This document shows, piece by piece, positions 1-8,888 of a stretch of 64,000 nt of DNA. The position numbers and the translations under genes were made by a program. The DNA lies in contig NZ_CP115921.1 in assembly GCF_040412085.2 (NCBI RefSeq), forward strand, positions 1,736,001 through 1,800,000, given 5' to 3'. Every line of letters starts with the position of its first letter. Position 1 is the first letter of the stretch. The stretch comes from Vibrio sp. CB1-14. GTDB lineage: Bacteria; Pseudomonadota; Gammaproteobacteria; Enterobacterales; Vibrionaceae. The notes beneath the pieces are model-generated. The model did no database searches, was not told where the DNA came from, and saw only the letters and a list, made by a program, of their open reading frames with translations.

Positions 1-1
1 C

Positions 2-895
2 AACTACGGCGTTGCGACTGACTATCCAGATGGCATTTACGCTGGCGATCTCGCAGGTGACACCTCTCTTATTACCGTCAGTCTTAACCCGAATATCGCC
101 TATCGTATTAACGAATCATTTTCTGTGGGTGCAGGGGTGAACCTGACTCACGCCGAGGCTGAACTCACCCGTCATAAAGGCGGTCTAGCTCCAGCGTTTG
201 GCGGAGGTAATCCAAGTGACAACCTTATCGGTCTTAAAGGCGATACATTTGGTTACGGTTGGAACGTAGGCGCTCTATACGAAATTAACGAAAACAATCG
301 CCTTGCACTGACCTACCGCTCTGCAGTAGACCTAGAGTTCAAAGATGGTGAGTTCTCGAGCTACGATTCTGGTATTGCGACCAAACCGACAGTTGATGGA
401 CGTTTAGACGTCACCTTGCCATCGATTTGGGAGCTATCGGGTTATCACAAATTCGCAGAGAAATGGGCGCTTCACTACAGCTGGTTTAGAACCGAATGGA
501 GCAGCTTTACTGAGCTAAAAGCAACTTCACCCGATTGTAACGATGGAACTGCTGGGCAGTGTTTCTATAAGAAGGAAGACTACGACGACAACGATCGTTA
601 CTCACTTGGCTTTACCCATTACCTAAATCAGGACTGGACAATTCGAGCAGGCTTCGCTCTTGATCAACAAGCAGGTAAAACCACATTAAGCATCCCAGAT
701 ACCGACCGCTATTGGTATTCCGCAGGGTTTACTTATCAGTGGAACCCCAATCTATCATTTGATGCTGGTATCACCTACATCCAAGGTAAATCAGGTTCGT
801 TCACCGAAGAGAACGCCGCTGGTGAAGTGCTAACGTTCGATGCCTCATCATCTGCCGCTATTGGTGCGCTCCAAGTTAACTATGTATTCAATTAA
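2..895 (+). CDS. fadL: FadL-family outer-membrane long-chain fatty acid transporter (5' truncated by window edge)
   Basis: The reading frame is open from base 2 and ends at TAA 893–895, so only the C-terminal ~297 residues are present. They read as a FadL-type outer-membrane beta-barrel: alternating aromatic/polar strands, a YRINESFSVGAG strand near the start, and a final strand ending in FN. FadL proteins take long-chain fatty acids across the outer membrane. The lipase gene volA follows 22 bp downstream, as in V. cholerae, where VolA releases fatty acids from lysophospholipid for FadL to import. The start, signal peptide and promoter lie outside the window. Confidence 0.9.
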   Translation, partial: NYGVATDYPDGIYAGDLAGDTSLITVSLNPNIAYRINESFSVGAGVNLTHAEAELTRHKGGLAPAFGGGNPSDNLIGLKGDTFGYGWNVGALYEINENNRLALTYRSAVDLEFKDGEFSSYDSGIATKPTVDGRLDVTLPSIWELSGYHKFAEKWALHYSWFRTEWSSFTELKATSPDCNDGTAGQCFYKKEDYDDNDRYSLGFTHYLNQDWTIRAGFALDQQAGKTTLSIPDTDRYWYSAGFTYQWNPNLSFDAGITYIQGKSGSFTEENAAGEVLTFDASSSAAIGALQVNYVFN

Positions 896-917
896 TGGCC
901 AGAGAAAGGATTCAATA

Positions 918-3323
918 ATGAAAAAAACAATTCTCGCGACTGCACTGTCTGGCGTTCTTATGCTTTCTGGTTGTGGCGGCGAAGCCACACAAAGTGGTGA
1001 ACCTACACTGCCGACTTATGAGTCGTTTATTACTACGTCCCTCGCTCAACCAACTAAGCTTGAGTTTATCTTAAACGGTGCTAACGCCACCGTACCGGTT
1101 CCAAATAACCTACTTTTCAATGCCGTAGACGGAACTATCGAACTACCAACCGATGACAGTGCATTGTCGAACCCGCTCGCAGCGATGGGGCAAATAGATG
1201 GTTGGTCGACAACCGCAAGCTTTCTTATTCCTTTTTCCGGACAATTGGATGACGCGACTGCAGCCGCATCGGTAAGTCTTGTTAAGATCTCAGATAAAAT
1301 GACCGGTAACCCAGCACCGGAGAAGGTCCTGGTATTCCCTACCGATTATTTTGTGAGTGTATCTGGTGGTAACCTTGTGATTACCCCGACTAAACCATTA
1401 GAGCCCGCCGCTGAATACCTCGTCGCGGTCAATGACTCACTCTTGGATACTGATGGCGAAAAAGTGGGTATGTCCCAGAGCTATGCCTCATTGAAATCAA
1501 AATCACGCCCTTACGAATCAGGTGACTTAGTCGCACCTCAACAGCTTACCTATGGCGTTGAGGCGTTAGTTGAAGGCGCGACGGCATTGGCTGGAAGCCC
1601 TGTCAGCGCTGAGAGCATTGTATATTCAGCTTGGTTTAGTACCCAGTCTGTTGGAGCAACGCTTGCGGCAACCAAAGGTATGATGGCTTTGGCGCAAGGA
1701 AGTGATTACAGCTATGCAACGATTTGGAAAGAAGGAGCAAACCCGAACGAAGCAGCGGTAGATACGATTGGTCAAATGACCTTTGGAGCAGGCTCTGATT
1801 ATGCGACTGTACTGGCAAGCGATGCCAACTTCACAAAGTACATCGCCTCAACCACTGAGCGTGACCAGCTGATTGGCCTATATAATCTAACCGCTCCCAA
1901 TACAGTTACAGTCAGCCGAGGAACCGTTAACCTACCGTACTACCTAGAAACAGGCGCTAATTGGAATACACAACCGTTTGAATCAGGTTCAACGAGTTTA
2001 GCGATCATCAATGATGCAGTAACCGATGAAGCTGAGCTCAATAACTTCTCCGAGCAGTTAGTTGGATACGGTATCAACCCTTCTGAGTTTTTCGCAGATC
2101 CCGCGTCGAAGCTTCAAGACATCATTGGCTACACATTTACTAAACTGAATGGGTCTCAGTACGACACCGATCGTTTAGTCACACAATATGCGCCAGTACC
2201 TGTGATTAAGTCGATCGAAGAAGTGAATTACCTACTCTTCACGCCCACCGACAAAACAATGAAGGGGCTAGTTATCTATCAACACGGAATCACTTCCGCC
2301 AAAGAGAACAGTTATTTCTTCGCCAACAATTTGGTCGCTAACGATTATGCGGTAATCGCTATTGACGCACCAATCCACGGTGATCGCAGCTTAGACGAGC
2401 AACGCTCAGCAAATGCGAATGTATTAGCTTATATGAACTTGTCCGTCCTTCCTGTAGCGCGTGACAATATCCGCCAGTCCATGCTGGATCTCATCACACT
2501 TCGTTTGGCGTTAGGTACCAACTCATTCGCAGGTACAGCTCTCGAGGGCGTTGATTTAGTAACAAATCCACCTAGCTTTATCGGTCATTCACTAGGCGGA
2601 ATATTAGGTGTTCCTGCGGTTGCTCAATCAAACACAAAACTTGAATCACCCGTTGATGTTTTGTTCACATTTAAGAACTCATCATTTGTGAATGCGGGGG
2701 GACAAATCGCTAACTTATTGCTTGGTTCCGGTGCTTTTGGTCCAGTGGTCACACATAACGTCGCCCTCGGAGGGGTGGACGGTTACGCCGCATTTGCGGA
2801 GACAAATTGTGGCACGCCAGGAACTCTGGGATATGAACAACTGTGTCTCATTGCCTACGAGAATGACAATGCCGCTAACTATCTAACACTAATTAATGCG
2901 ACATCACAATTTAGTTTTGCAGCACAAACAGTATTAGATACAGCAGACCCTATAAACCATGCGAGTGTACTAAATACAAGTAATACGCCGGTTTATATGG
3001 CACAAGTATTGGGCGATTCAACAGTACCAAATAATGTACTTGGTCCAAACGAAACTCCTCCAACTAAGTATGCATTAAGGTCACCGCTGGCTGGCACTGA
3101 ATCATTAGCAGCAGCGCTTTCTCTCACTCCACTGAAAGCAGTTGACGGTACTGGTACCAAACAAAAACCTTTTGTTAAGTTTGATGCTGATGGCCGCCAC
3201 TCTACGTATGTTATTCAACAAGGTGATACTGATGAAAATCACCACAAGGAGATGCAAGCGCAAGTGAATTATTTTGTAGAGTTCAATCAAACAGATGTTA
3301 CTAACACGGGTGTTCTAGAGTAA
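918..3323 (+). CDS. volA: VolA-like surface lipoprotein lipase / lysophospholipase
   Basis: This 801-residue protein starts at ATG 918, chosen because AGAAAGGA sits just upstream and a lipoprotein signal follows at once (LSGC, lipidated Cys19). The frame is open further upstream, but that part overlaps fadL and has no signal peptide. The lipase elbow G556-H557-S558-L-G-G carries the nucleophile serine. Length, lipobox and position match VolA and the Pla-1/Cef lipase family, whose V. cholerae member is a surface-exposed lysophospholipase feeding FadL. It probably shares a transcript with fadL and ends at the hairpin at 3341–3367. Function comes from family and context. Confidence 0.88.
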   Translation: MKKTILATALSGVLMLSGCGGEATQSGEPTLPTYESFITTSLAQPTKLEFILNGANATVPVPNNLLFNAVDGTIELPTDDSALSNPLAAMGQIDGWSTTASFLIPFSGQLDDATAAASVSLVKISDKMTGNPAPEKVLVFPTDYFVSVSGGNLVITPTKPLEPAAEYLVAVNDSLLDTDGEKVGMSQSYASLKSKSRPYESGDLVAPQQLTYGVEALVEGATALAGSPVSAESIVYSAWFSTQSVGATLAATKGMMALAQGSDYSYATIWKEGANPNEAAVDTIGQMTFGAGSDYATVLASDANFTKYIASTTERDQLIGLYNLTAPNTVTVSRGTVNLPYYLETGANWNTQPFESGSTSLAIINDAVTDEAELNNFSEQLVGYGINPSEFFADPASKLQDIIGYTFTKLNGSQYDTDRLVTQYAPVPVIKSIEEVNYLLFTPTDKTMKGLVIYQHGITSAKENSYFFANNLVANDYAVIAIDAPIHGDRSLDEQRSANANVLAYMNLSVLPVARDNIRQSMLDLITLRLALGTNSFAGTALEGVDLVTNPPSFIGHSLGGILGVPAVAQSNTKLESPVDVLFTFKNSSFVNAGGQIANLLLGSGAFGPVVTHNVALGGVDGYAAFAETNCGTPGTLGYEQLCLIAYENDNAANYLTLINATSQFSFAAQTVLDTADPINHASVLNTSNTPVYMAQVLGDSTVPNNVLGPNETPPTKYALRSPLAGTESLAAALSLTPLKAVDGTGTKQKPFVKFDADGRHSTYVIQQGDTDENHHKEMQAQVNYFVEFNQTDVTNTGVLE

Positions 3324-3340
3324 AAGTCAATCTGAAGACA

Positions 3341-3367
3341 AAAGCACGGTTTCGACCGTGCTTTTTT
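3341..3367 (+). terminator. Intrinsic terminator of fadL–volA
   Basis: Stem AAAGCACGGT / ACCGTGCTTT with a TTCG tetraloop, followed by a T run, 18 bp after the volA stop. Confidence 0.9.
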
Positions 3368-3400
3368 ATGCCCAAGATCACACTTTTTCGTAAAACCATG

Positions 3401-3406
3401 TATAAT
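3401..3406 (+). promoter_or_regulatory. Probable -10 element of the PhnA-like gene
   Basis: A consensus TATAAT lies about 95 bp before the PhnA-like start and after the volA terminator. No good -35 is visible at the usual spacing, so this rests on the -10 alone. Confidence 0.4.
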
Positions 3407-3455
3407 GCGCGGCTATCAATCCAGTGATACTAAAATAAAGTACCACATCATCTTA

Positions 3456-3479
3456 ACCATCAGCTTGCTGGCTGCTGGT
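3456..3479 (+). promoter_or_regulatory. Leader hairpin before the PhnA-like gene
   Basis: ACCATCAGC and GCTGCTGGT (8 of 9 pairs) flank a 6-nt loop, ending 22 nt before the start codon. An imperfect 19-bp direct repeat (16/19) flanks it at 3424–3442 and 3478–3496. The second copy holds the AAGG ribosome-binding site. Function is unknown. Confidence 0.45.
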
Positions 3480-3501
3480 GATATCAAAATAAGGTATATG
3501 T

Positions 3502-4068
3502 ATGTCTACTGAAGCAACCATGCTTGAACGCTGCGAAAACAAATGTGAACTTTGTGCTGCCGAAACGGCTCTCACGCCATTCGCTGTTGCCCCTCATACA
3601 CAAATCACGGTTGATCACGCGATTATGCTTTGCGACACATGTAAAAGCCAGATTGAAAACCCAGAGACGATGGACGTGAATCACTGGCGTTGCCTAAACG
3701 ACAGCATGTGGAGCCAGGTAGCTCCAGTTCAAGTTATGGCATGGCGCCAACTTAAACGTCTTTCAGCTGAAGGCTGGGCTCAAGATCTCGTCGACATGAT
3801 GTACATGGACGAAGAAGTAGCAAAATGGGCTGAGCTTGGTCTTGATGAGAACCAAGAGAAGCCACGTGACGTGAACGGCGTTGAACTTAAAAAAGGTGAC
3901 GACGTAACGGTAATCAAAGATCTACCGATCAAAGGTTCTTCTCAAGTGATCAAACAAGGTACTGTGATTCGCGGTATCAACGTTAACCCTGACGATCCAA
4001 AGCACGTTCAAGGTAAAGCTAACGGTCAAGCAATGTATGTTATTGCTGAGTACTGCCGCAAGAAGTAA
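3502..4068 (+). CDS. PhnA/YjdM-domain zinc-ribbon protein
   Basis: This 188-residue protein has an N-terminal zinc-ribbon Cys pattern (C11, C15, C18 and C44-x2-C47). Its C-terminal PhnA domain begins near residue 124 with DVNGVELKKGDDVTVIKDL. The PhnA name is historical: the family is not needed for C–P lyase and its biochemical role is unsettled. It is longer than E. coli YjdM (about 110 residues) because of the N-terminal zinc segment. It stands alone between two terminators, and its AAGG ribosome-binding site lies in a repeat next to the leader hairpin. Confidence 0.85.
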   Translation: MSTEATMLERCENKCELCAAETALTPFAVAPHTQITVDHAIMLCDTCKSQIENPETMDVNHWRCLNDSMWSQVAPVQVMAWRQLKRLSAEGWAQDLVDMMYMDEEVAKWAELGLDENQEKPRDVNGVELKKGDDVTVIKDLPIKGSSQVIKQGTVIRGINVNPDDPKHVQGKANGQAMYVIAEYCRKK

Positions 4069-4103
4069 TCGAACTATCCTGATGTCAACAAACATCTTGA
4101 TCA

Positions 4104-4132
4104 AAAAAAGCGACCTTAATGGTCGCTTTTTT
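4104..4132. terminator. Bidirectional terminator between the PhnA-like and EEP genes
   Basis: Stem AAGCGACC / GGTCGCTT with loop TTAAT, flanked by A and T runs on both sides, so it can serve both convergent genes. Confidence 0.9.
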
Positions 4133-4151
4133 ACACTCTTAAATTCACGTT

Positions 4152-5090
4152 CTACTCAACATTCAAAACCGTCATAACCGCTGCGTGATCCGAACCCGTG
4201 ATTTCCATCACTCGCTCTCTTCGACATATCGGTGACTCATTACTATGTTCATTACTTACCCATAAGTGGTCTATCACAACTATTGGGTAGCTTTGCAGCT
4301 GCCAGCGCTTAAGAAACACAGGCCAGCTGTGAATGGGTGTAGTGCGAAACAGAGGTAAAAATTTGTCGAAACGCCGAGTTGTACTCGCGAGGTTAAAATC
4401 CCCTACGACTAAATTGAATGCTAACGGTGAGCGAAGCGCTAGTGACTCTATCTCTGCCAGCATGTCATTTCTTTCGTTCCAGTGCTTCTGGTTTCTTGGC
4501 GACGGTGGGTGAGCCGCTATCACCATAACATCTCGCTCAAATCGAGTTTGCCAAACAAGACTAATGAAAGCGTGACCAGCAGCCGTTCGATGTGTTGTCA
4601 TGCCGTAAAGTGGTGTCTTACTCAATACCATTTGCCCACTAGGGTAACCAACCCGGCTCTGACCACCATAGTAATAGGGATAAGCACTAAACAACGCTTC
4701 TAGCGCCTGCCCATGACTTGGCGAAACTTCTTGAAGCACAACCATGTCTGGCTGAGCCTTGCTCACATAGTCGATCAGCGACGCTAACGATGGATTATCA
4801 AAAAACACATTGTATTGCAGAACTGACAGGCGACTAGTGACGCAAGCGCTCTGGTTGAAGGATGTGCTGCTCATTCCGATCGTAGAGACTAGTACCGTAA
4901 ACAAGAGCCCAGCAGACAGCAGCCAATGGCGCATTACTAAAAATATCAGCGCCAACAGACCAAAATAGATGGGTAATAAAGATAAGAAAGCAGCAAGGTT
5001 CTCAAGCTGCCAGGAAGGTTGGAAAAATCTTAGGTAAACGGTAAGAATTAACGGTAGAAGAATGGCCAACAGCGTAAACACTCGTACCAT
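4152..5090 (-). CDS. Membrane-anchored endonuclease/exonuclease/phosphatase (EEP) family protein
   Basis: This 312-residue protein has two to three N-terminal hydrophobic helices (residues 3–21, 33–53, 57–72), then an EEP (DNase I-like) domain. Visible catalytic motifs are QYN (N94), LQE (E121), H194, GDFN (D231, N233), IDH (D274-H275) and SDH (D301-H302), so the active site is complete. The arrangement resembles YafD-like proteins. With the anchor, the domain probably faces the periplasm; the substrate (nucleic acid, phospholipid or other phosphodiester) cannot be told from sequence. It ends facing the PhnA-like gene at a shared terminator. Confidence 0.82.
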   Translation of the reverse strand: MVRVFTLLAILLPLILTVYLRFFQPSWQLENLAAFLSLLPIYFGLLALIFLVMRHWLLSAGLLFTVLVSTIGMSSTSFNQSACVTSRLSVLQYNVFFDNPSLASLIDYVSKAQPDMVVLQEVSPSHGQALEALFSAYPYYYGGQSRVGYPSGQMVLSKTPLYGMTTHRTAAGHAFISLVWQTRFERDVMVIAAHPPSPRNQKHWNERNDMLAEIESLALRSPLAFNLVVGDFNLASTTRRFDKFLPLFRTTPIHSWPVFLKRWQLQSYPIVVIDHLWVSNEHSNESPICRRERVMEITGSDHAAVMTVLNVE

Positions 5091-5186
5091 ACTCGCTCCT
5101 CACTACGCCGATAATCCCTTCCATTTCATTAGGATAGTCGCTAGTGGGATTATTCACCGCTTTTTCTTACCACTATTTATACAGGA

Positions 5187-5291
5187 CTATTGCTCTTCGC
5201 TTTGCTCGTTCACATCAAACTCAGACAACAGCAGACCAATTTCAATCGCATCTAGCCACTCTAGCTCGTGTTCGTTGATGTCTTTTTCCAT
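5187..5291 (-). CDS. Small acidic protein (34 aa), hypothetical
   Basis: This short frame starts at ATG 5291 with AAGGAA eight bases upstream; an ATG two codons earlier lies too close to that site. It encodes a very acidic 34-residue peptide beginning MEKDINEHELEWLDAIEIG and ending at TAG 5187–5189. No domain is recognised. The good ribosome-binding site, acidic composition and position about 100 bp upstream of the EEP gene on the same strand suggest a real mini-gene, possibly co-transcribed. It is too short for usual ORF cut-offs. Confidence 0.6.
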   Translation of the reverse strand: MEKDINEHELEWLDAIEIGLLLSEFDVNEQSEEQ

Positions 5292-5425
5292 GCTCATATT
5301 CCTTAATCATGTCTATATGACAATGTAGTAACGCTATAAGACATTAACAAGAAACCCAACTCACTCATACCATTTCCTTGAGCAAAGTCATCGTTAAACG
5401 ATTGCTTCGTGCTCCAATACCTGAG

Positions 5426-5443
5426 TGTAAATTTAATTTTACA
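5426..5443. promoter_or_regulatory. Strong TyrR box upstream of the TyrP-like gene
   Basis: TGTAAA-N6-TTTACA with both half-sites perfect, matching the TyrR consensus. It lies about 147 bp before the transporter start. Confidence 0.85.
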
Positions 5444-5447
5444 CACT

Positions 5448-5465
5448 TATAAACATTATCGTACA
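5448..5465. promoter_or_regulatory. Weak TyrR box adjacent to the strong box
   Basis: TATAAA-N6-CGTACA matches the consensus at 5/6 and 4/6 and is offset 22 bp (two helical turns) from the strong box. A strong and weak pair is the arrangement known at E. coli tyrP, so the spacing supports it despite the weak match. Confidence 0.5.
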
Positions 5466-5589
5466 AAGTGCTTGATCGTTAGCTTTTAGCACTGCATAAT
5501 CGCACGATTATCAGAATTAGCGTCTATAAAGCTGGCTTAATTGGTTTACATATCGCTAATCACCATCAATGCGTAAAGAATTATATACA

Positions 5590-6825
5590 ATGCAATCAAA
5601 AGTTCTCGGAAGCACTCTGATCATCGCCGGCACCACGATAGGTGCAGGTATGCTTGCCCTTCCCATTGCCTCTGCCGGCATCGGCTTTGGTACCTCTCTG
5701 CTATTAATGGTTAGTCTATGGGCGCTTATGGCCTATACCGCACTGCTAATGGTTGAGCTACACCAATATGCAGACCATTCGGCGACATTACATACGCTTG
5801 CAAAACAGATCCTTGGCAAGAAAGGCAAGTACATTGCCAGCTTCGCTATGCTGTTTTTGTTTTATGCATTGTGTGCGGCATACATTGCAGGAGGAGGCGG
5901 TCAATTTGCTGAACGCTTAGAGATGGTATTTGGTCTATCGTTATCATCAACCACAGCAACCGTTGTGTTTACGTTGATCGTCGCATTAACCGTCACCGTT
6001 GGTACCCATGCGGTGGACAAACTTAATCGAGTCTTGTTCACCATCAAACTGATTGCCATGGGCAGCGTGCTTTTCTTGCTAGCACCGAATGTGACACAAG
6101 GTTACTTAACCAGCCTTCCACTCCAGCAAGGATTGATTGTTGCAGCTATCCCAGTGGTCTTTACCTCATTTGGTTTCCACGGCAGTATTCCGGCGATTGT
6201 TAACTACCTTAAGGGTGATACCGCTTCGCTTCGTAAAGCGATTATTATCGGCTCGAGCCTTCCTTTGATCATTTACGTCTTTTGGCAATTAGTGACGCTA
6301 GGCGTTGTTCAACAACAAACCTTGGTTGAAAATAGCGGCTTATCTAACTTGATTTTGCTACTTTCAAGCACCGTTCATGTAGAGCGATTGGCGACGATTA
6401 TTGGTGTATTCGCAGACCTAGCCTTAGTGACTTCGTTTTTAGGTGTGAGTTTGGGCTTGTTTGAATACTTGCGAGATCTCGGCCGTAAAGCATCAACAGA
6501 GACATCAACTGACAGCACATTTGCTCATCGTGCTTTAGCGGCGCTGATTACCTTCTTGCCACCTTTATGTTTTGCCCTGTTCTACCCACAAGGCTTTATT
6601 ATGGCGTTGGGATACGCGGCAATCGCCCTAGCTATTCTGGCGATATTTCTACCAACCGTGATGGTAGCGAAAACTCGTAAGGCTAAGTTAGACCAGGCTC
6701 AATCTACGACCCACTATCAAACCGGTGGTGGACAAATTGCGCTATATGTCGCAATGAGTGTAGGCCTGGTTATCGTTATCGCTCAATTACTTGTAAGCTT
6801 TCATGTACTCCCAAGTCTCGGCTAG
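5590..6825 (+). CDS. tyrP: Aromatic amino acid permease, TyrP-like (HAAAP family)
   Basis: This 411-residue membrane protein has about eleven hydrophobic helices. The first holds the family signature GTTIGAGMLALP, where the substrate backbone binds. HAAAP transporters are proton symporters for tyrosine or tryptophan. An ATG seven codons upstream (5569) has no ribosome-binding site and the signature begins right after MQSK, so I start at 5590, although its own site is weak. The two TyrR boxes support an aromatic, probably tyrosine, substrate and TyrR control. The gene stands alone and ends at a hairpin. Mtr or TnaB type cannot be excluded by sequence alone. Confidence 0.88.
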   Translation: MQSKVLGSTLIIAGTTIGAGMLALPIASAGIGFGTSLLLMVSLWALMAYTALLMVELHQYADHSATLHTLAKQILGKKGKYIASFAMLFLFYALCAAYIAGGGGQFAERLEMVFGLSLSSTTATVVFTLIVALTVTVGTHAVDKLNRVLFTIKLIAMGSVLFLLAPNVTQGYLTSLPLQQGLIVAAIPVVFTSFGFHGSIPAIVNYLKGDTASLRKAIIIGSSLPLIIYVFWQLVTLGVVQQQTLVENSGLSNLILLLSSTVHVERLATIIGVFADLALVTSFLGVSLGLFEYLRDLGRKASTETSTDSTFAHRALAALITFLPPLCFALFYPQGFIMALGYAAIALAILAIFLPTVMVAKTRKAKLDQAQSTTHYQTGGGQIALYVAMSVGLVIVIAQLLVSFHVLPSLG

Positions 6826-6903
6826 TTTTAGTGATCATCATCACAGCAATGATGTATAGCTATAAAGTTTTTTCATAAAAAGTCGATATCATACCCATTA
6901 ATT

Positions 6904-6923
6904 AAGCCCCTCAGGGGCTTTTT
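6904..6923 (+). terminator. Terminator of the TyrP-like gene
   Basis: Stem AAGCCCC / GGGGCTT with loop TCA and a T run, 78 bp after the stop. Confidence 0.88.
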
Positions 6924-6970
6924 CATGTCTATTCAATTCAATAATAACAATATCACTCACGGAGCCGCCC

Positions 6971-8407
6971 ATGAGAGAAGTACAATTTAGAAAAATCGAT
7001 GCGTTTTTTATTAAGTTGTCGATCAACGACAAAGTATGGATTGTGTTTGCACTGTTTTTTGCCGCACTCACCTACTCGTCCGTCGCTCGCTATCAAGACG
7101 CAGTAACCAGTTCTGAATCTCAAGCTATTAGTCAGGTCGAAGCAAGCCTCAATGCTTATCTCGACATGGCACATGCTGCGGGTGATATGACTTTACCTAA
7201 CAAAATGGGCGTGACAGAAGGATATTCTCAGTCCACAGGCATCAATAATGGTACTGTTTCTGCTAGCGCGAAAGGCAGCGATGGCAAAAACTACTCGCTT
7301 AGCATTTCAATGAACAGTCAACTTGAGCAAGCGAAATCTGACGCACTAACTAGCTTGGCGCTAACCTACCTATGGGTGATTCCATTTGGCATTTTCAGCT
7401 ACTGGCTTGCGACTTTCCTTGGCGGTGCTCTTTACACGCTATATACAACGGTAAACAAAATCGCAGATGGTGACCTAACTTCCCGTCTTAACTTTGTCGC
7501 TGGACGTGATGAGTTTGGTACTATCGGTGTCGCCCTAGACCAAGCAATGGATACGTTGACTGAGCTTGTTACCACGGTTAAAAACTCCGCGACTAGCCTA
7601 GAGGAAACAGCCTCTTCTTTTCATGAAGAAATGGCACGCAGTAACAGCCAAATCAACAATCAATATGCTTCATTGGATTCTGTCGCAACGGCAATGGAGG
7701 AGATGACGGCTTCTGCGCAAGAAGTGTCTAACATCTCTTTGCAATCAAACCAACAGGCGGAAGAAGATAGCAAACAAGTTGAGCAAAGTTATCAACGTGT
7801 ACAGCAAGCTATTGCAGATATTAACCAACTGTCTGCCTACATCGAAGAAGCATCGCACTCTGTTGCAGCGTTAACCGACAACACGACGCAAATCAATGAA
7901 GTGATCACCACGATCAATGCGATTTCAGAGCAAACTAACCTACTCGCACTTAACGCCGCAATCGAAGCGGCACGTGCTGGCGAACAAGGCCGCGGGTTTG
8001 CCGTGGTAGCAGATGAAGTTCGCACCTTGGCAAGTCGTACTCAGGCTGCCACTGTGGAGATTCAAGCTATGATTGAAAAGCTGCAGTCAGAAAGTCAAAA
8101 CATTGCCGAAATCACCCAACAAACTGTTGAGCAAGCTCAGTCTAGTAGCAGTCTCATCGGTGACATTGGCGGCGACGTAAACTCAATTGCTGACTCTTCA
8201 CGTGCCGTCATGGACATGAGTACCCAAATCTCGACGTCTGCTGCTGAGCAAAGCAGCGTAGCATCAGAAATTGCCACAGAGCTTAGCGATATTCGTACCC
8301 AATCAGCAACAATTCGTGAAGTTGCGGAAAACAGTGAAATTGGCGTCGCGAACCTATCGAAAGCAACGAAGGTGCTGAGCGAAGTATTGACTCGCTATCG
8401 CACTTAA
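6971..8407 (+). CDS. Methyl-accepting chemotaxis protein with small periplasmic domain
   Basis: This 478-residue chemoreceptor starts at ATG 6971, six bases after GGAG. TM1 is about residues 19–38; a small periplasmic region of about 90 residues follows, then TM2 (about 130–155), a HAMP domain (about 158–210) and the cytoplasmic hairpin. The conserved tip [20 protein letters not shown] is complete. The sensor region is too short for a double Cache domain and I do not recognise its fold, so the ligand is unknown. There is no C-terminal CheR-binding pentapeptide. It is a single-gene unit between terminators. Confidence 0.92.
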   Translation: MREVQFRKIDAFFIKLSINDKVWIVFALFFAALTYSSVARYQDAVTSSESQAISQVEASLNAYLDMAHAAGDMTLPNKMGVTEGYSQSTGINNGTVSASAKGSDGKNYSLSISMNSQLEQAKSDALTSLALTYLWVIPFGIFSYWLATFLGGALYTLYTTVNKIADGDLTSRLNFVAGRDEFGTIGVALDQAMDTLTELVTTVKNSATSLEETASSFHEEMARSNSQINNQYASLDSVATAMEEMTASAQEVSNISLQSNQQAEEDSKQVEQSYQRVQQAIADINQLSAYIEEASHSVAALTDNTTQINEVITTINAISEQTNLLALNAAIEAARAGEQGRGFAVVADEVRTLASRTQAATVEIQAMIEKLQSESQNIAEITQQTVEQAQSSSSLIGDIGGDVNSIADSSRAVMDMSTQISTSAAEQSSVASEIATELSDIRTQSATIREVAENSEIGVANLSKATKVLSEVLTRYRT

Positions 8408-8411
8408 CAAA

Positions 8412-8440
8412 AAAACGCTCTTAAACAACTAGAGCGTTTT
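8412..8440 (+). terminator. Terminator 1 after the chemoreceptor gene
   Basis: Stem AAAACGCTCT / AGAGCGTTTT with a 9-nt loop, right after the stop codon. Confidence 0.8.
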
Positions 8441-8468
8441 AGTCAAAAGAATGTTTAGCCATAATGCA

Positions 8469-8499
8469 AAATAGACCAGTTCACCTGGTCTATTTTTTT
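8469..8499 (+). terminator. Terminator 2 after the chemoreceptor gene (tandem)
   Basis: Stem ATAGACCAG / CTGGTCTAT with a 5-nt loop and a long T run. It is stronger than the hairpin 30 bp before it. The pair gives tandem termination, or closes a very short transcript between them. Confidence 0.85.
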
Positions 8500-8522
8500 A
8501 TGCACGCGCATTGATACGAATG

Positions 8523-8553
8523 ATGACTTCGAGTCATTCACTAATATTAGTGA
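8523..8553. repeat. Two abutting palindromes upstream of the zinc-ribbon mini-gene
   Basis: ATGACT-TCG-AGTCAT (8523–8537) is followed directly by the perfect 16-bp palindrome TCACTAATATTAGTGA (8538–8553). They lie about 107 bp before the next start. This could be an operator for a dimeric regulator; I do not recognise the motif. Confidence 0.5.
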
Positions 8554-8659
8554 TATAAGTCGCATTACCTAGTTCAATTCGCGGGTAATGTAAGTGAGTT
8601 GCACTGAAGAGTATTACAATCATAAAAACAAGCCTATCCTCCACAACAAGAGGGGTTTT

Positions 8660-8872
8660 ATGAATAAAACCAAACCTTCGCATCAACCTCTGGGTCTATG
8701 TCCAGTGTGTGGGTCTGATGAAGGACTATTATCTGAAGATGCAGAAACATTTATATGCGCAGATTGTGGCTACTTTACCCGCCAATTTTCTCATCATAGT
8801 CTCGTGGTATACCAGAGCACGCATTTTCAAAATCATGTTCCACGCATCAAACATATCCACCTGATGCACTAA
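8660..8872 (+). CDS. Zinc-ribbon mini-protein (70 aa), hypothetical
   Basis: The start is ATG 8660, placed just after AGAGGGG. The longer reading from 8594 has no ribosome-binding site. The protein has two CxxC knuckles, C14-x2-C17 and C33-x2-C36, forming a classic small zinc ribbon, followed by a His-rich tail (HHS, HFQNH, KHIHLMH). The tail might bind more metal. No named family is recognised. It is preceded by the double palindrome and faces the HAD phosphatase gene with only 16 bp between stops. Confidence 0.7.
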   Translation: MNKTKPSHQPLGLCPVCGSDEGLLSEDAETFICADCGYFTRQFSHHSLVVYQSTHFQNHVPRIKHIHLMH

Positions 8873-8888
8873 CGTTTCACTGCTGTTA

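Noticed and set aside
3502..4068. Phosphonate utilisation role for the PhnA-like gene
   Set aside because: The PhnA name is historical, no C–P lyase or phosphonatase genes are present, and the family is not needed for phosphonate use.
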